DNA from: an uncultured Bryobacteraceae bacterium
GTDB taxonomy: Bacteria; Acidobacteriota; Terriglobia; Bryobacterales; Bryobacteraceae
Direction: 5' to 3'
Assembly: GCA_938003835.1 (NCBI GenBank)
Contig: CALKXJ010000008.1
Span: forward strand, 419,961 to 483,960
Length of the DNA: 64,000 nt
The notes under the pieces were generated by a model, which saw only the letters and a list, made by a program, of their open reading frames with translations, did not search any database and was not told the DNA's origin. How positions within the stretch are numbered: the first letter of the stretch is position 1; each line of letters opens with the position of its first letter. Shown one piece after another: positions 7,704 to 15,880 of this stretch. The position numbers were made by a program, and so were the translations under genes.

Positions 7704-10700
7704 ATGGGCCCCCTTCCCCAGCTCCATGCCCGCTCCGCCTTCAGCTTCCTCGAGGGTGCTTCCTTGCCGGAACGCCTGGCCGAGCGCGCCGCCGAACTCG
7801 AGATCCCGGCCGTCGCCCTGCTCGACCGCGACAGCCTCTCCGGCGCGCCGCGCTTCCATCTGGCCGCGAAAAAGCTCGGCCTGCGCGCGCTGATCGGCGC
7901 GGAGATCACCGCCGTCGACGGCGCCCGCTACGCCCTGCTGGCGGCGAACCGCACCGGCTACGGGAACCTCTGCCGGCTGATCAGCAAGATCAAGCTCCGG
8001 GCGAAGAAAGGCGAAGCGGCGGCCACGGCTGAGGATCTGGCCGAGCATGCGCAGGGACTCGTCCTGCTTTCCGGCGGAAGCGAAGGACCGCTCGCGCTGG
8101 CCCTGCGGAAGAGTTTCGAGGAGGCGCGCGCTTGCCTGGAGACGCTCGCCGGCATCTTCGGTCCCGGCAACGTCTATGCCGAACTTCAGCGCCACTACGA
8201 CCGCGCCGAGGAAGCGCGCAACCAGGCCGTCATCGAGCTGGCGCGACGGCTCGGCGTACCGTTGATCGCCACCAACGGCGTCGATTACGCCCGGCCCGAG
8301 GAGCGCGAGCTGGCCGACGTGCTCACCGCAATCCGCCACCGAACGACCGTCCAGCGAGCCGGGCGCCTGCTGGCGCGCAATGCGGAGCGGCACCTCAAAG
8401 ACGCCGCCCAGATGCAGGCGCTGTTTGCCGATCTGCCTGAGGCGCTCGAGAACGCGCGCGAGCTGGCCGAGCGCATCGAGTTCACGCTGGCCGATCTGGG
8501 CTACCGGTTCCCGAGCTATCCGGCGCCGCCGGGCGAGACGATGAACTCCTACTTGCGCAAGCTGGTGGAGGCGGGCGCGCGCGAGCGCTACCGGCCCTAT
8601 CACGAGCGCGCCCGGCAGCAGATCGAGCGCGAGCTGGCCCTCATTGAAAAGCTCGATCTGGCCGGCTACTTCCTCATCGTCTGGGACATCGTGCGCTTCT
8701 GCCGCGAGCAGAAGATCCTGGCGCAGGGGCGCGGCTCGGCGGCCAACAGCGCCGTCTGCTATGCGCTCGGCATCACGGCGGTCGATCCGGTAGGCATGGA
8801 CCTGCTGTTCGAGCGCTTCCTCTCGGAGGAGCGCGGCGAGTGGCCCGATATCGATCTCGATCTGCCGAGCGGCGAGCAGCGCGAGCGCGTCATCCAGTAC
8901 GTCTACCGGCGCTATGGCGAGCGCGGGGCGGCGATGACGGCCAATGTCATCACCTATCGGGAGCGCTCGGCGGCGCGCGACATCGGCAAGGCGCTCGGCT
9001 TCGACCCGGCGACCCTCGCGCGCCTGTCGAAGCTGGCGCACGGCTTCGCCTGGGAGGATCCTGGTGAGGGTGTGACGCAACGGTTCCGCGACGCGGGCCT
9101 CGACCTCGGCGATCCGCTGGTGAAGAGATTCTGCGCGCTCTATGAGGCGGTGCAGGACCTGCCGCGTCACCTCGGACAGCACTCGGGCGGCATGGTCATC
9201 TCGGCCGGCGAACTCGACCGGATCGTGCCGCTCGAACCGGCCACCATGCCCGGCCGCGTCGTGGTGCAGTGGGACAAGGAAGACTGCGCCGATATGGGGA
9301 TCATCAAGGTGGACCTGCTCGGGCTCGGCATGCTTGCGGTAATCGAGGAGTCGCTCGAGTGGATCCGCACGGCCTACGGCGAAGAGCTGGATCTGGCCCA
9401 TCTGCCTCAGGACGATCCGGCGGTCTACGAGGCGCTCCAGCGAGCCGACACCATCGGCATGTTCCAGGTGGAGAGCCGCGCGCAGATGTCCTGCTTGCCG
9501 CGGATGAAGCCGCAGCGGTTCTACGATCTGGTGGTCGAGGTGGCCATCATCCGTCCGGGGCCGATCGTGGGGAATCTGGTGCACCCGTACCTGCGACGGC
9601 GTCAGGGCCTGGAGCCGGTTACCTACCCGCACCCGTCGCTTGAGCCGGTGCTCGAGCGGACGCTGGGTGTGCCGCTGTTTCAGGAGCAGCTCTTGCGTAT
9701 GGCGATGACGGTGGCCGGCTTCTCTGGCGGCGAGGCCGAGGAGCTCCGGCGCGCCTTCGGCTTCAAGCGCTCTGAGCGCCGCATGAAGGAGGTGGAGGCC
9801 AAGCTGCGCCGGGGCATGGAGCGCAACGGCATTACGGGCAAGGCGCAGGAGGAGATCGTGCGGTCGATCACCTCTTTTGCGCTTTACGGCTTCCCCGAAT
9901 CGCACGCCGCCAGCTTCGCGCTGATCACCTATGCGAGCGCGTACCTGAAGTGCCACTATCCGGCGGCCTTCCTGGCGGCGATGTTGAACAACCAGCCGAT
10001 GGGCTTCTATCATCCGGCGACGCTGGTCAAGGATGCGCAGCGGCACGGCCTGCGTTTCCGGCCGGTCGATGTCAACGTCTCCGACGTGCGCTGCACGGTC
10101 GAGGAGGGCGCGGTGCGGCTGGGGCTGAACTATGTCAAGGGGCTGCGGGCGGCGGCGGCCGAGGCGATCGTCGCCGCGCGGGCGCGCGGGCCGTTCCGCA
10201 GCGTGCAGGACCTGGTCGACCGTGTGCCGGCGCTGCGCAAGGACGAGCTGCGGGTGCTGGCGGCCGCCGGGGCGCTCAACGCGCTCCTGGGCGAAAACGG
10301 GCACCGGCGGGCGGCCTTGTGGGAGGCGGTGCGCGCGGCGCGGCCGGCCGGGGAACTCTACCGCGAGGAGGCGCACGCCGGTGAGCCGGCGCCGCTTGCC
10401 CCCATGGCGGCGGAGGAACGCCTGGTGGCCGATTTCGAAACCACCCATCTGACCATCGGGCCGCACCCGTTCCGCTTCTATCGCCAGGGCCTCGAGAGCC
10501 TGGACGTGCGGTGCGCCGCCGAGCTCAAGCATCTGGCAAACGGCGTGCGCGTGCGCGTGGCCGGCTGCGTGATCACGCGCCAGCGGCCGGCAACGGCCAA
10601 GGGCTTTGTGTTTTTGAGCCTCGAGGACGAGACCGGCATTGCCAACATCATCATCCGGCCGGATTTGTTCGCCGCGCAGCGCGTCACCATCGTCAGCGAG

Positions 10701-10820
10701 CCCTTCCTGCTGGTCGAGGGCATTCTCCAGAACGAGCAGGGGACGGTCTCGGTGCGGGCCGTCGAAATCGAGCCGCTCGCACTGGCCACCGCCGCCGTCG
10801 AGGCCAGAGATTTTCACTGA
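7704..10820 (+). CDS. dnaE2: Error-prone DNA polymerase III alpha subunit DnaE2 (ImuC)
   Basis: A 1038-aa C-family polymerase of the DnaE2 type, used for translesion synthesis and damage-induced mutagenesis. Domains in order: PHP (LHARSAFSFLEGAS at about 7-20), palm and fingers (GRGSAANSAVCYALGI; PDIDLDL with two catalytic Asp; KVDLLGLGML with the third), helix-hairpin-helix region, and a C-terminal OB fold (RVRVAGCVITRQRP...KGFVFLSLEDETG). Length is normal for DnaE2 and shorter than replicative DnaE1. The start is set by the PHP motif: an ATG at 7684 lies in another frame. imuA/imuB, the usual partners, are not adjacent. An inverted repeat pair after the stop probably terminates the transcript. 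Confidence 0.93.
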   Translation: MGPLPQLHARSAFSFLEGASLPERLAERAAELEIPAVALLDRDSLSGAPRFHLAAKKLGLRALIGAEITAVDGARYALLAANRTGYGNLCRLISKIKLRAKKGEAAATAEDLAEHAQGLVLLSGGSEGPLALALRKSFEEARACLETLAGIFGPGNVYAELQRHYDRAEEARNQAVIELARRLGVPLIATNGVDYARPEERELADVLTAIRHRTTVQRAGRLLARNAERHLKDAAQMQALFADLPEALENARELAERIEFTLADLGYRFPSYPAPPGETMNSYLRKLVEAGARERYRPYHERARQQIERELALIEKLDLAGYFLIVWDIVRFCREQKILAQGRGSAANSAVCYALGITAVDPVGMDLLFERFLSEERGEWPDIDLDLPSGEQRERVIQYVYRRYGERGAAMTANVITYRERSAARDIGKALGFDPATLARLSKLAHGFAWEDPGEGVTQRFRDAGLDLGDPLVKRFCALYEAVQDLPRHLGQHSGGMVISAGELDRIVPLEPATMPGRVVVQWDKEDCADMGIIKVDLLGLGMLAVIEESLEWIRTAYGEELDLAHLPQDDPAVYEALQRADTIGMFQVESRAQMSCLPRMKPQRFYDLVVEVAIIRPGPIVGNLVHPYLRRRQGLEPVTYPHPSLEPVLERTLGVPLFQEQLLRMAMTVAGFSGGEAEELRRAFGFKRSERRMKEVEAKLRRGMERNGITGKAQEEIVRSITSFALYGFPESHAASFALITYASAYLKCHYPAAFLAAMLNNQPMGFYHPATLVKDAQRHGLRFRPVDVNVSDVRCTVEEGAVRLGLNYVKGLRAAAAEAIVAARARGPFRSVQDLVDRVPALRKDELRVLAAAGALNALLGENGHRRAALWEAVRAARPAGELYREEAHAGEPAPLAPMAAEERLVADFETTHLTIGPHPFRFYRQGLESLDVRCAAELKHLANGVRVRVAGCVITRQRPATAKGFVFLSLEDETGIANIIIRPDLFAAQRVTIVSEPFLLVEGILQNEQGTVSVRAVEIEPLALATAAVEARDFH

Positions 10821-10868
10821 GGCGCCGGCGGCGCTCAGCGATAGCCGAACAGGGGCGGGAAGGGCCAC

Positions 10869-10901
10869 AAATCAGGGACAGTATACTCTTTTCCCAATTT
10901 C
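10869..10901 (+). repeat. REP-like AGTATACT element, unit A1
   Basis: First of three units between dnaE2 and the ABC exporter. The canonical unit reads AAATTGGGGACAGTATACTC and ends CCCAATTTC, so its ends are mutually complementary and its centre contains the palindrome AGTATACT. A1 follows this with small changes at the left arm. A 14-bp segment (10875-10888) is perfectly complementary to 11018-11031 in unit A3. Confidence 0.8.
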
Positions 10902-10956
10902 GGCATCCGCAGGGTGGACGACTACGGTCCAAACTCGGAAGTCATGTCCCCATGGG

Positions 10957-10989
10957 AAATTGGGGACATTACACGCTTTTCCCGATTTC
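10957..10989 (+). repeat. REP-like element, diverged unit A2
   Basis: It has the same arms as the other units (AAATTGGGGACA at the left and TTTTCCCGATTTC at the right), but the centre reads TTACACGC instead of GTATACTC, so the central palindrome is lost. It is a decayed or variant copy between A1 and A3. Confidence 0.65.
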
Positions 10990-11005
10990 TCGAGCCGACC
11001 CCCGC

Positions 11006-11039
11006 AAATTGGGGATTGAGTATACTGTCCCCAATTTTT
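11006..11039 (-). repeat. REP-like element, unit A3, inverted
   Basis: A full unit in opposite orientation to A1. GAGTATACTGTCCC at 11018-11031 pairs perfectly with A1 and is followed on the plus strand by CAATTTTTG. The A1/A3 pair can therefore fold as a large hairpin followed by a U run, a plausible terminator for dnaE2 placed just before the ABC exporter promoter. Confidence 0.8.
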
Positions 11040-11043
11040 GCCT

Positions 11044-11052
11044 TGGTAGACT
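11044..11052 (+). promoter_or_regulatory. Extended -10 promoter of the ABC exporter
   Basis: TG at 11044-11045, one base, then TAGACT at 11047-11052, 7 nt before ATG 11060. The predicted transcript is leaderless; GGGAGG just before the ATG is too close to act as a normal ribosome site. Confidence 0.5.
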
Positions 11053-11059
11053 GGGAGGG

Positions 11060-12901
11060 ATGTACCGGGAGGTGGTCGAGGGGAAGGTCTACGACGGGCG
11101 TCTCCTGCGCCGTCTGGCCGCCTACATGAAGCCCTACTGGCGCGTCGCGGCGATCTCCCTCGTGCTCGTATTCCTGGCCTCCGGCTTGCAGATCGTCAGC
11201 CCACTGCTGACCAAGAGCGCCGTGGACCGCTACCTGGTGCCCGTTCCGGCCCATTCGAGCGCGCCCTGGGAGCCTTGGCTTTCCGCCGATCCCCGCACCG
11301 GACTGGCCCAGATCGGCGGCCTCTATCTGGCCGTGATCCTGGTCGGGCTGGGAATCCAGTACGTTCAGGGCTATCTGATGCAGTGGCTCGGCCAGCAGGC
11401 CACCTTCGACCTGCGGCGCGACCTGGTCGATCACCTTCAGCGGCTCGACATCGCCTATTATGACCGCCACCCCGTGGGCCGGCTGGTGACGCGCGTCACC
11501 ACCGACGTCGACGTCCTCAACGACCTGTTCGCCACCGGCTTCATTACGGCGCTCGCCGACATCCTCGTGCTCGTGTTCGTCCTGGCGGCGATGCTGAACC
11601 TCAGCGTCGGGCTGACGCTGCTGCTCCTCTGCGCCGGGCCGTTCGTCCTTCTCGCGCTTGTCCAGTTCCGCCGGGCGGCCGCGCAAAGCTATCGGGAGAT
11701 CCGCGTGGCCATCGCGCGCATCAACGCCTATTTGCAGGAGCGGGCCAGCGGCATGAGCGTCGTGCAACTGTTCAACCGGGAGGAGAGGAGCAGGGAAGAG
11801 TTCGCCGAGATCAACCGTTCCCACGTTGACGCGTATCGGAAGGCGATCATCGCCTACGGATGGTTTTTCCCGGTCATCGAATTCATCGGCATGGTGGCTG
11901 TGGCGAGCCTTCTGGCTTACGGCGGTTATCAGATTCATCACGGCGCCCTCACGCTCGGCGTGCTGCTGGCCTTCTTCCAGTACGGCATGCGCTTTTTTCG
12001 CCCTGTGCAGGACCTGAGCGAGAAGTACAACCTGTTCCAGGCGGCGGTGGCGGCCTCCGAGCGAATCTTCCAGTTGCTGGACACACCGGTCGAGATCAAA
12101 GCGCCGCCCCAGCCGAAGCGTTTGCCCGAAGGGCCGCTCGAGATCGAGTTCGAAAGGGTCTGGTTCGCCTACCGGGACGAAGAGTGGGTGATCCAGGACG
12201 TCAGCTTCCGGGTCGCGCCCGGCGAGACGATCGCCATTGTCGGCCACACGGGCGCGGGCAAGACGACGCTCATCAACTTACTGCTCCGCTTTTACGATGT
12301 CCAGCGCGGGGCGATCCGCGTTGGCGGCATCGACCTGCGCCATCTCGATCCGCGCGAGCTGCGGCGGCATTTCGGCGTGGTGTTGCAGGATCCCCATCTG
12401 TTCACCGGCACGATCGAGGACAACATTCGCCTGGGCACCCCCTGGATCGACGAAGAGGATCTGGTGACGGCCGCCGAGCAGGCCAATCTGCTCGAATACA
12501 TCCGGTCACTGCCCGAGGGCTTCTCCCATCCGGTGCGCGAGCGCGGCAGCGGACTCTCCACGGGCCAGAAGCAGCTCATCAGCTTCGCCCGCGCGCTGGC
12601 CCATAATCCCAAGATCTTGATCCTCGATGAAGCGACCTCGAGTGTGGACACCGAGACGGAGCTGCGCGTGCGCGCGGCATTGGCCCGAATCGTCGAAGGC
12701 CGGACGTCGTTCATCATCGCGCACCGGCTGTCGACCATCCAGCGGGCCGACCGGATCTTTGTGATGCACAAGGGCCAGTTGCGCGAGACCGGCACGCACC
12801 AGGAGCTGCTGGCCCGGCGGGGGATCTACTGGAAGCTCTACCAGCTCCAGTATCAGGAACAGGAGCGGGTGGGCCCGCAGCCGCTCGTGAGCGGGAGCTG
12901 A
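11060..12901 (+). CDS. ABC exporter, fused permease-ATPase (MsbA/MdlB-like)
   Basis: A 613-aa half-transporter that should dimerise in the inner membrane and export a lipid, peptide or drug. The first 330 residues or so form the six-helix permease. The ATPase domain shows Walker A GHTGAGKTT (from about 394), Q-loop LQDPHLFTGTIEDNI, signature LSTGQ (about 500), Walker B ILILDEATS (about 519) and the H-loop AHRLST (about 553). Subfamily segments such as FNREERS and YDRHPVGRLVTRVTTD are typical of MdlB/YheI-type exporters. The start at ATG 11060 fits both the family N-terminus and the promoter. The substrate is unknown. Confidence 0.92.
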   Translation: MYREVVEGKVYDGRLLRRLAAYMKPYWRVAAISLVLVFLASGLQIVSPLLTKSAVDRYLVPVPAHSSAPWEPWLSADPRTGLAQIGGLYLAVILVGLGIQYVQGYLMQWLGQQATFDLRRDLVDHLQRLDIAYYDRHPVGRLVTRVTTDVDVLNDLFATGFITALADILVLVFVLAAMLNLSVGLTLLLLCAGPFVLLALVQFRRAAAQSYREIRVAIARINAYLQERASGMSVVQLFNREERSREEFAEINRSHVDAYRKAIIAYGWFFPVIEFIGMVAVASLLAYGGYQIHHGALTLGVLLAFFQYGMRFFRPVQDLSEKYNLFQAAVAASERIFQLLDTPVEIKAPPQPKRLPEGPLEIEFERVWFAYRDEEWVIQDVSFRVAPGETIAIVGHTGAGKTTLINLLLRFYDVQRGAIRVGGIDLRHLDPRELRRHFGVVLQDPHLFTGTIEDNIRLGTPWIDEEDLVTAAEQANLLEYIRSLPEGFSHPVRERGSGLSTGQKQLISFARALAHNPKILILDEATSSVDTETELRVRAALARIVEGRTSFIIAHRLSTIQRADRIFVMHKGQLRETGTHQELLARRGIYWKLYQLQYQEQERVGPQPLVSGS

Positions 12902-12907
12902 GGCGGC

Positions 12908-13972
12908 GTGCGCGTCTGGCCTGCACTGTTGCTGGCGATGAGTGCATTTGGCGACGACGAACACCGGCCGAGGGCGCGCGAGGCCGGCGTGGTGATCGGC
13001 GAGCTCGAGCCGGGCCCGCTCAACGCCATCACCGACGTCGCCGGCGTTCGCGTGGGTCACGCCACGCTGATTCGTGGCGACAGGGTGCGCACCGGGGTGA
13101 CCGCCGTCCTGCCTCATGGCGGCAATCTGTTCCGCGAGAAGGTGCCAGGCGCCGTCTGGGTCTTCAACGCCTTCGGCAAGCTCGTCGGCTCCACCCAGGT
13201 CAACGAGCTCGGCGAAATCGAAACGCCGATCCTGCTCACCTCGACGCTCAACGTCTTCCGGGTAGCCGATGCGCTCGTCGATTACATGCTGGCCTTGCCG
13301 GGCAACGAGCAGGTGCGCTCGATCAATCCCCTGGTGGCCGAGACCAACGACGGGGCTTTGAACGACATCCGCAGCCGTCCGGTCGGGCGCGAGGAGGTCT
13401 TCGCCGCCATTCGCTCGGCCCGCAGTGGACCGGTGGAGGAAGGCGCCGTCGGCGCGGCAACGGGGACGACGGCGTTCGGTTTCAAAGGCGGCATCGGGAC
13501 CGCTTCGCGCCGCGCGGCCGGCTTGACCGTGGGCGTGCTGGTGCAGACCAATTTCGGCGGTGATCTGCGCATCAACGGCGCGCCCGTGGGACGCGAGCTC
13601 GGCCGCGAGCGCCCCGCGCCCGCCGGCGACGGCAGCGTCATCATCGTCATAGCCACGGACGCCGCCCTGGGCCCGCAGACGTTGCGGCGCCTGGCGGCCC
13701 GCTCCGCGCTTGCCCTGGGGCGCGTCGGCTCCTTAGGCTCGCACGGCAGCGGCGACTACGCCATCGCCTTCTCCACTGCGCGCGGCGGCGCTGAGCCGCC
13801 GCCGGATGTGCTCACCACTCTGTTTGCCGCTGTCGTCGAAGCCACGGAGGAGGCGATCGTCAATTCGCTGTTTCGCGCGAAGACGATGACGGGCAACGGG
13901 CGCACGGTGCCGGCGCTGCCGATCCAGGAAACGCTGGCGATCCTCGAGCGCTACGGCGCGCTCAGGCGATGA
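12908..13972 (+). CDS. P1-family (DmpA-like, S58) aminopeptidase/esterase, exported
   Basis: A 354-aa member of the self-processing DmpA/L-aminopeptidase-D-esterase family. The conserved opening LNAITDVAGVRVGHATLI and the Asn-rich NPLVAETNDG are present. Family members cleave themselves before a Ser or Thr that becomes the nucleophile; the likely residue here is Ser243 in GDGSVIIVIATD. A short hydrophobic N-terminus (RVWPALLLAMSAFG) suggests export. GTG 12908 is preceded by GAGG and follows the ABC exporter stop by 6 nt, so the two are probably one operon, and the exporter may handle peptides. Confidence 0.88.
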   Translation: MRVWPALLLAMSAFGDDEHRPRAREAGVVIGELEPGPLNAITDVAGVRVGHATLIRGDRVRTGVTAVLPHGGNLFREKVPGAVWVFNAFGKLVGSTQVNELGEIETPILLTSTLNVFRVADALVDYMLALPGNEQVRSINPLVAETNDGALNDIRSRPVGREEVFAAIRSARSGPVEEGAVGAATGTTAFGFKGGIGTASRRAAGLTVGVLVQTNFGGDLRINGAPVGRELGRERPAPAGDGSVIIVIATDAALGPQTLRRLAARSALALGRVGSLGSHGSGDYAIAFSTARGGAEPPPDVLTTLFAAVVEATEEAIVNSLFRAKTMTGNGRTVPALPIQETLAILERYGALRR

Positions 13973-13973
13973 C

Positions 13974-14984
13974 TCAGGCGAAGCGGATGGCCACCTTGCC
14001 GAAGTGCGCCCCGCTTTCGAGATACCGCAGCGCCTCGCGGGCCTCTTCGAAGGCGAAGACGCGGTCCACGACGGGCCGCAGGCCGGAGGCGGCGATGGCG
14101 CGGTTCATGTTCTCGAACATCTCGCGTGAGCCGACGTAGATGCCCTGCACGCGCACGCTCTTGATGAAGATCCAGTTCGGATTGAACTCGCCCGCCCCGG
14201 CGACGCGGCCGATGAAACTGACCGTGCCGCCGCGGCGGACGGCGCGCAGGGACTGCTCGAAGGTGCCCGCGCCCCCCACCTCGATGACGTGATCGACGCC
14301 GCGGCCGGCAGTGAACGCACGCGCGGGCTTCGACCACTCGGCGGTCGTCCGGTAGTTGATCACCTCAGCGGCCCCAAGCGCGCGCAGCCGCTCCGCCTTG
14401 GCGTCGCTCGAGGTTGTGGCGATGACAGTGGCGCCTGCCAGGCGCGCGAACTGAAGCGCGAAGACGCTCACGCCGCCGGTGCCCTGCGTCAGGAGCACTT
14501 CACCAGGCCGCACCGCGCCACTTTCGAACATGGCGTTCCAGGCCGTCAGCGCTGCGCAGGGCAGGCAGGCGGCCTCCTCCCAACCGAGGTGCTCGGGAAC
14601 GTGCACCACGCCGTCCTCCTCGAAGACGACGAGCTCGGCGAGCACGCCGTCGATGGCCCCGCCGAGCGCGGTCGCCGCGGCCTCGTCCGTGATCGGTCCG
14701 GTTACCCAGCGCTGGAAAAAGGTCCCGGCGACCCGGTCGCCCGGCTTGACGCGCTTGACGCCGGCGCCGACCTCCACGACTTCGCCCGCTCCGTCGGAAA
14801 GCGGAATGAGCGGCAGCGGTAGGCCCGGGCCCATGCCGCCCGTGACGACGATGAGGTCACGATAGTTGAGCGAGGCCGCGCGCATGCGGACCAGCACCTG
14901 GCCGGGCCCGGGACGCGGGTCGGCCCGCTCGGTAAGGGTGAGAGAGTCGATTCCGGTAGCTTGTCGAAGCTCGAAGACTCGCAT
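13974..14984 (-). CDS. Zinc-independent MDR oxidoreductase (quinone oxidoreductase-like)
   Basis: A 336-aa medium-chain dehydrogenase/reductase. The N-terminal GroES-like domain (MRVFELRQATG...NYRDLIVVTGGMGPG) is followed by a Rossmann domain with GTGGVSVFALQFARLAGA and a cofactor strand ATTSSDAKAERL, suggesting NADP use. The catalytic-zinc Cys/His pattern of alcohol dehydrogenases is not apparent, so a reductase acting on quinones or enones is more likely. Start at ATG 14984; an upstream in-frame ATG would add eight residues. A TAGGCT box lies about 11 nt upstream. The gene converges on the peptidase gene with 1 nt between their ends. Confidence 0.87.
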   Translation of the reverse strand: MRVFELRQATGIDSLTLTERADPRPGPGQVLVRMRAASLNYRDLIVVTGGMGPGLPLPLIPLSDGAGEVVEVGAGVKRVKPGDRVAGTFFQRWVTGPITDEAAATALGGAIDGVLAELVVFEEDGVVHVPEHLGWEEAACLPCAALTAWNAMFESGAVRPGEVLLTQGTGGVSVFALQFARLAGATVIATTSSDAKAERLRALGAAEVINYRTTAEWSKPARAFTAGRGVDHVIEVGGAGTFEQSLRAVRRGGTVSFIGRVAGAGEFNPNWIFIKSVRVQGIYVGSREMFENMNRAIAASGLRPVVDRVFAFEEAREALRYLESGAHFGKVAIRFA

Positions 14985-15069
14985 AGCGAATAACCAGCCT
15001 AGCAACAAGCGGCGCCGCTCGCGTTACAATTGAGGCTCAGCAACACCGAAGAGGGGCACCCCTGGGACC

Positions 15070-15867
15070 ATGAGCAAGATCGTTCTTTACCCGGCGGCGC
15101 TCGTCGCCGCCGCCTGCGCCTTCGCCCAGCCTCACGTCCGCGAGCGCCTGGAGAAGTCACCGCGCCATCACGAATGGGTCCGCGTGCAGCACGGCGACCG
15201 CGTCGTCCACGCCTATCTCGTCTACCCGGAGCGCAAGGAAAAGACGCCGGTGATCGTCATCATCCACGAAAACCGCGGCCTCACCGACTGGGTCCGCAGC
15301 GTGGCCGACCAGGTGGCCGAGGCCGGCTACATCGCCATCGCACCGGATCTGCTCTCGGGCATGGCGCCCGGCGGAGGCAAGACGAGCGACTTTGCGAGCG
15401 AAGACGCCGCCCGCGAGGGGATCTCCCGGTTGACGCCGGAGCAGGTCACGGCCGATCTGCACGCCGTTGTCGACTACGCACGCAAGATTCCGGCGGCGAC
15501 GGGCAAGGTCGCCGTCGCAGGCTTCTGCTGGGGCGGGGCGCAAGCCTTCCGGTTCGCCACCAACCGCGCCGACCTGGCTGCCGTGTACGTCTTCTATGGC
15601 ACCGGCCCGGACAGCGCCGAGGCGGTGGCGCGCATCCGCGCCCCCGTCTACGGCTTCTACGGCGGCAATGACGCACGCGTCAACGCCACCATCCCCAAGT
15701 CCGAAGAGCTCATGAAGGCGGCGGGAAAGGTTTTCGAGCCGGTGATCTACGACGGCGCCGGGCACGGCTTCATGCGCACGGGCGAGGAGCCCGACGCCTC
15801 GGCCGAGAACCGGCGGGCGCGCCAGCAGGCCTGGGAGCGGTGGAAGGGGTTGCTTGAGCGATTGTAG
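15070..15867 (+). CDS. Secreted dienelactone hydrolase-family protein
   Basis: A 265-aa alpha/beta hydrolase with a signal peptide (cleavage near residue 19, AFAQ). The DLH-type catalytic triad is visible: Cys153 in GFCWGG, Asp in GNDARV (about 201) and His in GHGFM (about 233). The HENRGL oxyanion segment at 66-71 is typical. Family members hydrolyse dienelactones in chlorocatechol breakdown, but exported ones usually have unknown ester substrates. A TACAAT box at 15025-15030 could be its -10. The M20 gene follows after 13 nt. Confidence 0.9.
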   Translation: MSKIVLYPAALVAAACAFAQPHVRERLEKSPRHHEWVRVQHGDRVVHAYLVYPERKEKTPVIVIIHENRGLTDWVRSVADQVAEAGYIAIAPDLLSGMAPGGGKTSDFASEDAAREGISRLTPEQVTADLHAVVDYARKIPAATGKVAVAGFCWGGAQAFRFATNRADLAAVYVFYGTGPDSAEAVARIRAPVYGFYGGNDARVNATIPKSEELMKAAGKVFEPVIYDGAGHGFMRTGEEPDASAENRRARQQAWERWKGLLERL

Positions 15868-15880
15868 ATACTGGACTGTT

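Noticed and set aside
7449..10868. A 1,139-codon open frame on the minus strand, antisense to dnaE2
   Set aside because: It mirrors the third-position GC bias of dnaE2 and has no recognisable domain or ribosome site; the plus-strand polymerase is certain.
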